From positions 1 through 5,574 of the forward strand of contig CALBWZ010000046.1 of assembly GCA_937893415.1 (NCBI GenBank): a stretch of 5,574 bases of DNA. Reading direction: 5' to 3'. Below the pieces are notes generated by a model. That model did no database searches, was not told the DNA's origin, and worked only from the letters and a program-made list of their open reading frames with translations. Made by a program: the position numbers and the translations under genes. Shown here piece by piece: positions 5,048 to 5,574 of this stretch. Source of the DNA: an uncultured Comamonadaceae bacterium. Lineage in GTDB: Bacteria; Pseudomonadota; Gammaproteobacteria; Burkholderiales; Burkholderiaceae_C. Every line of letters starts with the position of its first letter. Within the stretch, counting starts at the first letter, position 1.

Positions 5048-5574
5048 CTAAGCTTTTAGTTTTGCAGCCAACTCGGCAATGCGTTGTCCGAGGGCCTGGG
5101 CCGTATCTAGGTCACCTTGCGGTATGGCAGAGGCCGGGCTGGCAGCTCCAACCTGTGCCATCACGCCGCTGTTAGAACCTAGACGGTTGATAGTGCCATC
5201 ACCCAGGCCGGGCTGGCCCACCCACACCATACCGTGTTGCATGGCCAAGGTCATCAGGTATTGAAGCGTGGATAACTTGTCGCCGCTCAAACTGCCAGAA
5301 ATCGTAAAACCGCCTGCCAATTTGCCCTGCCATGCGCCGCTGTACCACCGGCTTGAGCTGGTGTCAGCAAACTTTTTAAACTGCCAAGACACCATGCCCA
5401 TGTAAGTGGGAGAGCCCATAACTATGGCATCGGCTTCGTCTAATTGAAGCCACTGCGCATCGCTGAGGTTGCCGTCTGGGTCAATCGCTATTAACTCTGC
5501 CTGCGCGCCCTTGGCCACAAACTCAGCCACACGCTCGGTATGGCCGTAGCCAGAATGAAACACCACAACTGTCT
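5048..5574 (-). CDS. Flavodoxin-family oxidoreductase (5' end outside window)
   Basis: About 174 residues of a soluble flavodoxin-fold protein, running off the right edge; probably only the first few residues are missing. The frame is open to the edge and reads TVVVFHSGYGHT, the first beta strand plus the FMN-phosphate loop, so the GTG at 5566 is internal and not a start. GSPTYMG (51-57, counted from that GTG) is the second FMN-binding loop. GSLSGDKLSTL (91-101) and the C-terminal GDLDTAQALGQRIAELA (151-167) match flavodoxin-fold NAD(P)H-dependent FMN/quinone reductases of the WrbA-like type. The likely role is FMN-dependent two-electron reduction of a quinone or similar acceptor, using NAD(P)H. 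The exact subfamily and substrate are not settled. The stop lies 46 bases upstream of the DUF599 start, which suggests cotranscription. Confidence 0.9.
   Translation of the reverse strand, partial: TVVVFHSGYGHTERVAEFVAKGAQAELIAIDPDGNLSDAQWLQLDEADAIVMGSPTYMGMVSWQFKKFADTSSSRWYSGAWQGKLAGGFTISGSLSGDKLSTLQYLMTLAMQHGMVWVGQPGLGDGTINRLGSNSGVMAQVGAASPASAIPQGDLDTAQALGQRIAELAAKLKA

Overview
The window looks like a piece of chromosome from a betaproteobacterium of the order Burkholderiales, most likely the Comamonadaceae. This rests on the style of the encoded proteins (RidA-like, FAH-family, DUF599 and flavodoxin proteins close to those I know from that group) and on the moderate, balanced base composition. 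It is inference, since no rRNA or other marker gene is present. There are no mobile elements, CRISPR arrays, tRNAs or rRNAs.

Layout from left to right: (1) the 3' end of a RidA/YjgF-family gene (+), ending at 407; (2) a strong bidirectional intrinsic terminator at 425-455; (3) a 402-residue membrane protein (-, 472-1680) with a textbook voltage-sensor domain but no recognisable potassium, sodium or calcium pore; (4) a 230-base non-coding stretch with a candidate promoter and a dyad for the channel-like gene; (5) a fumarylacetoacetate-hydrolase-family enzyme (-, 1911-2603), closest in style to fumarylpyruvate hydrolases; (6) a divergent intergenic region of about 260 bases, unusually rich in abutting inverted repeats; (7) a MATE-family efflux transporter (+, start most likely 2868, end 4268); (8) a DUF599 membrane protein (-, 4276-5001), convergent with the MATE gene with only 7 bases between the stops; (9) the 3' part of a flavodoxin-family oxidoreductase (-, from 5048 past the right edge), probably cotranscribed with the DUF599 gene.

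The genes do not form one obvious pathway. They read as ordinary chromosomal housekeeping and accessory genes: metabolite-damage control (RidA), aromatic-acid breakdown (FAH family), export (MATE), flavin redox (flavodoxin) and two poorly characterised membrane proteins. The two points most worth following up are the voltage-sensor protein, whose C-terminal half resembles bestrophin/DUF4239-type membrane proteins more than a classical channel pore, and the cluster of back-to-back hairpins upstream of the MATE transporter, which could be a structured leader RNA or a compound operator.
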